From assembly GCA_019722365.1 (NCBI GenBank), contig JADFUC010000892.1, forward strand, positions 1 through 64,000: a stretch of 64,000 nucleotides of DNA. The letters are read 5' to 3'. Origin of the DNA: Lithospermum erythrorhizon (Eukaryota; Streptophyta; Magnoliopsida; Boraginales; Boraginaceae). A program made the position numbers and the translations under genes. The notes under the pieces were generated by a model. It was given only the letters and a program-made list of their open reading frames with translations. It ran no database searches and had not been told where the DNA came from. Shown piece after piece: positions 61,020-64,000 of the stretch; within the stretch, counting starts at the first letter, position 1; each line of letters opens with the position of its first letter.

Positions 61020-61190
61020 AGTACTTTGTGGAGTATATGGCTTTCCAGGAATGATATTAGGTTCAAAGGAGGCACTTTTGATTTAGAACAATTATATGTC
61101 ATAAGAAAAGAAACTCTTAGACTATGGAAGAAGGCTTTCCCAAATTGCACACATGAACAACGGATGCACTCTTATATCCATTATCTTCCT
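61020..61190 (+). pseudogene. Fragment of a LINE-type reverse transcriptase 3' region
   Basis: The frame reads LWSIWLSRNDIRFKGG followed by LRLWKKAFPN. This W-x-IW-x-x-RND string is typical of the zf-RVT to RNase H linker of plant non-LTR elements. Only about 40-50 residues are recognisable and nothing of the polymerase core is present. Confidence 0.55.
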
Positions 61191-61698
61191 AGAAGCTCGT
61201 ATCTGTTGCCACGCCGCACGTTTAAGAATATATTACGCTTTTATATTGGTATTCATCTAGAAATCACAAACAAATGGATGCTTAATATAATTGATTCTAC
61301 AAATGTCATATTCTACATTAGTCCTATTACTACTTCCACAAACAACACATGATCGACCACAAGCTTTTACGGCAGAGTTGGAACACATTTTAGCAAATAT
61401 CCTCATCACCAGCCTTTTGCTTGTTGCTTCAAGGAAACCTACATACTTGGATATTTCTATTGATATTTTCTTCTCTCAAGTATTTGCTCGATTCTTACAA
61501 CCACTTACACGAAGACCAAGTTGAAGAATGTTCTTGGAAGATCACGGACTTACTACCACTTTTATCACTTGACAACCAACTCTAGATGGTTCTATTACAA
61601 ATAATTTTCAACAGGATAGTGATAGTACTACGAGCAATATTGTACATACATGTACTGCTCCCTTATGTAATGTTGTCCCCGGAGTTTTCCGCTCCCTA

Positions 61699-61700
61699 TG

Positions 61701-61747
<47 letters not shown>
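61699..61747. repeat. (TA)n microsatellite
   Basis: About 24 TA units; the IYIYIY reading frame through it is an artefact. Confidence 0.95.
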
Positions 61748-61749
<2 letters not shown>

Positions 61750-61825
61750 AAAAAAAAATACAATTACATATTATTTTTTTAGTAAAGAGGATGAAATAAT
61801 TTGATATCCAAATAAAATAAACCTA

Positions 61826-62059
61826 AAAGTGTGGCTTAGTCGCACTAGCGACCCTCGAGGTCTTGCCGTAGGATTCGCGGAAGAAGAGGTGAATCGCCCG
61901 AAATGTCTTATCAAGCTGGTTAGGGGCGAGAGCTTCGTTTAAACCACTTGTCTGAGATTATGTCCTTTGCGTGGCTTCGAGCACGTAGCCTCGTAAAGTG
62001 GTTAAGTGCCAATATTTAACACTTATTCTGCATTCTGGGATTATTTATCTTGGGAAAGC
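61826..62059 (+). mobile_element. SINE insertion with 18-bp target duplication
   Basis: The 234-bp block is flanked by identical copies of ccaaataaaataaaccta at 61808-61825 and 62060-62077. The start carries an A-box-like tggcttagtcg at 61832 and a B-box-like ggattcgcgg at 61871, about 40 bp apart, as in tRNA-derived SINEs. The related repeat at 60575-60605 shows the uninterrupted site. No A-rich tail is visible, which is unusual. Confidence 0.7.
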
Positions 62060-62077
62060 CCAAATAAAATAAACCTA

Positions 62078-62817
62078 GTCTCTATTTATAGATGATGAAA
62101 AATAAAAAATACTAATATATATATTTTTTTATTTTATCAAATTATCATTCAAAAATCAATATAAAATATATTAAAAAAAACCAGTAATAAAACAACATAT
62201 CCTTTCCAATAGAAAGTATACCTCACAGCATGTAATCCATAACACACATACACATACCTTCCCTTTAAACAAAGAGAGGTTTCTATACATATGGCATCTT
62301 GGGGTATTTCTGATCTAGAGAGAGGTATATACCCTACAAATTCACCATCTATTATAGGAAAAAGAACTCCAAGTCTCCGAGTCTCACGAAACTCCAAGTA
62401 ATACATCATGTAAGTTTTTCTTTATATCACAAGGCTCTGGATAGACAAAAAATCAACCAAATCACTAAGTAATTTAAAGAAGTTCAAAAACGTTTGATGA
62501 TCCTGTCTGGGATCAATCAATTTATGGTTACTACTGGCTGGCTGACTCCAGCAGTTTCTTCCATGTTCTTCCACCAAAAAGTCCTAAACTGGAAAGTGTT
62601 CGCTCTTCCCACACTGGATTGTTTCCTTCAATCACAGAACAGATATACAATGCTGTACACTAACTAATAAATATGTTCAACACAAACAAGCACAACGTCC
62701 TTTTCCTCCCCCGCGCCTTTGACTTTTTCTTCTATTTGTGAAAAGGGCAGTGTCTTGAAGGTTGATAGGTCGGATAGACACGGATTTGTTTGAATAATTA
62801 GGTAACGCCACCGGCAA
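62078..62817. other. Downstream region of the terminal gene
   Basis: It starts with the rest of the interrupted repeat. It then contains the likely 3' UTR of the minus-strand gene that ends at 62818. A plus-strand frame from 62290 (MASWGISDLERGIY...) of 36 codons looks peptide-like but stands alone. Confidence 0.45.
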
Positions 62818-63440
62818 CTAAATTCCAAGATCGAATGTTGGTAAATCTGCAATATCAAGATTTGAATGTGGAGCATCTGAGGATATGGCATTTTTCTGCA
62901 TCATCTGTTCTGCTTTGGATCGGAGCAGCTGAGCAGCTTGTGCCTCCATTGCATCAAGATCAAGGCTTGCAAAAAATTGATCATCATCATCAAACATGTC
63001 ACATTCTGGTTTTTCTACTCGACTCTCTGGCTCCGGGTTTCTCTCCACACTATGAGATGCTGATAAGAATTCCTTCTCCAAGTTATGTGCTGGCAAAGAT
63101 CCTTCTCGGTAGAAGCTCCGATTTCTCTTTCCGCTCTCCACACAAGCATCAGTTCTGAGGTTTGAGCTAAGGATGGCATATCCACATGTCCTATCTGAAT
63201 TCAACTGAAGCGGTCTTGAAATCCTTGCACTAGTCCCTGGACCAGCATCAATTATTTGAATGGAGTGCCTTTCTGACCTTGACGTGCTTGAACCTTCATT
63301 TGACCTGCTCCTCGGCGTCGCAGAATCAGGACTAACATATGTCAAGGAGGGCCGTCCTTCAACCATAGGGGATTGACTAAGTAGGGATCGCCTGTAACGT
63401 GGAAACTCCATTTCAGCAAAGGAGATGTATCCAAGTGGAA
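62818..63440 (-). CDS. Last exon of an unrecognised host gene
   Basis: The minus strand is open from about 63440 to the TAG at 62818-62820, at least 197 codons from ATG 63409-63411. The open frame runs further back to a TAA near 63440. The sequence is Ser/Arg-rich at first (RSRSNEGSSTSRSERHS). It ends in an acidic and then helical stretch (MFDDDDQFFASLDLDAMEA, QAAQLLRSKAEQMMQKN) and finishes PTFDLGI. Such a tail looks like a conserved interaction motif of a nuclear protein. I cannot name the family. The 5' edge is unclear: acceptors are possible at TTTTAAG (about 63438) or ATGGAG (about 63406), and the latter keeps phase with the preceding exon. Confidence 0.75.
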
Positions 63441-63573
63441 AAGAAATTACAGCTTAAAATATTTCAGATGCACAATAGGGTGTCCTAACCCTTATAGTAG
63501 GATTTAGTTATCCCACTAGACAGTTTCAGTTGGCCAACAGAAAGCTCAAAATAAACAGAGTAGTTCTGCTCAC

Positions 63574-63660
63574 TTGACCAATTTCATCAGTAAGAGCTGT
63601 TTGTGTGTGAATGCGTGAAGCACTGAGTTTGATATGGCAAGGAAAAGTTTGGAGGTCATT
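63574..63660 (-). CDS. Penultimate exon of the same gene
   Basis: An 87-nt minus-strand exon is bounded by an acceptor TAATGAG/AATGAC and a donor GGTCAA/GTGAGC. It reads NDLQTFPCHIKLSASRIHT and QTALTDEIGQ, 29 codons in one phase. The intron to the last exon is about 130-170 bp. The preceding exons lie beyond 63660 or beyond the window. Confidence 0.55.
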
Positions 63661-64000
63661 CTCATTAGCCCATATAACAACAAAAAATGCAAGTTCAAGA
63701 TTCTTCTGAATAAATTAACTCAAAATCTACCTATATATTTAGACCCAAAAAGTAAAACTGTAAAAAAGACTACCGAACACTAAGTTATACAGAGTAATAT
63801 TATGCTTAATGCTATACCGGTTGCCTTAAAACAGAATACTAAATCCATACAAGTTTTAAGGAGAACTACAGTACAAATTTCTCTAGCTCCAACTTTTCCT
63901 TCATTCCAAATATCCAATATCACACATTTTAGAAACAAATGAATTTTCTGAAAACAAGGGATGGAATGCAAATTATAATAGGGTAGGACTACTCAAGTTA
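63661..64000. other. Probable intron at the window edge
   Basis: AT-rich, no further exon recognised. It presumably belongs to the intron upstream of 63660. Confidence 0.4.

Noticed and set aside
61586..61804. 72-codon frame with an IYIYIY run
   Set aside because: Created by the (TA)n microsatellite.
62290..62400. Small plus-strand exon starting MASWGISDLERG
   Set aside because: Peptide-like but isolated, without matching splice partners. It lies in the 3' region of a minus-strand gene.
62818..63411. C-terminus of a FANCM-type helicase
   Set aside because: The acidic tail recalled such proteins, but the preceding exon does not support it and I have no motif to prove it.

Overview
The window is plant nuclear DNA, most likely from a eudicot with a repeat-rich genome. 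The evidence is a wall-associated-kinase-like receptor gene with plant-type introns, a small cysteine-rich DnaJ-type gene with GT-AG introns, and nested Ty1/copia, Ty3/gypsy, CACTA, Mutator-like, Tourist-like, Stowaway-like and SINE remnants in AT-rich DNA. No bacterial, organellar, rRNA, CRISPR or operon-like feature is visible.

Layout. 1-4520: rearranged Ty3/gypsy LTR fragments, partly head to head. 4954-5237: a Tourist-like MITE with a TTA target duplication. 5295-13691: a CACTA (En/Spm) transposon with an AAT target duplication, itself carrying a 2.5 kb gypsy LTR (9523-12078). 14688-24600: a Ty3/gypsy element on the + strand, cut by a degenerate copia element on the - strand (17662-22876). 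24601-30940: mostly gene-free AT-rich DNA with a degenerate satellite-like array at 27.5-29.7 kb. 30949-32550: remnant of a Mutator-like transposase. 32551-45425: host DNA with the WAK-like gene (36358-39026), the 3' end of a copia element just upstream of it, and a broken second copy of the locus (41.5-45.4 kb). 45643-47564 (-): a cysteine-rich DnaJ-type gene. 48179-58445: a complete SIRE-like copia element on the - strand with two LTRs and a TATAT target duplication. 58446-62817: repeats, a LINE scrap and a SINE insertion. 62818-63660 (-): the last exons of an unrecognised host gene that continues beyond the window.

Only three loci look like host genes. The WAK-like gene keeps a full kinase exon, but its ectodomain exon is shortened and frameshifted. 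The DnaJ-type gene keeps all four Cys pairs but has a 2-nt insertion near its end and no visible donor after exon 2. The last locus is intact as far as it can be seen.

A recurring oddity is that repeat copies differ in short scrambled patches, often CG-containing, rather than by scattered single substitutions. Even the primer-binding sites of three separate retroelements are damaged in their middle. This may reflect consensus errors in the assembly. I found no convincing new biological system. The most distinctive leads are the recurrent GGTCTCGATG-type motif of the SIRE-like element, the CCGACACC subterminal repeats of the CACTA element, and the copia element with host flank on the inner side of its LTR.
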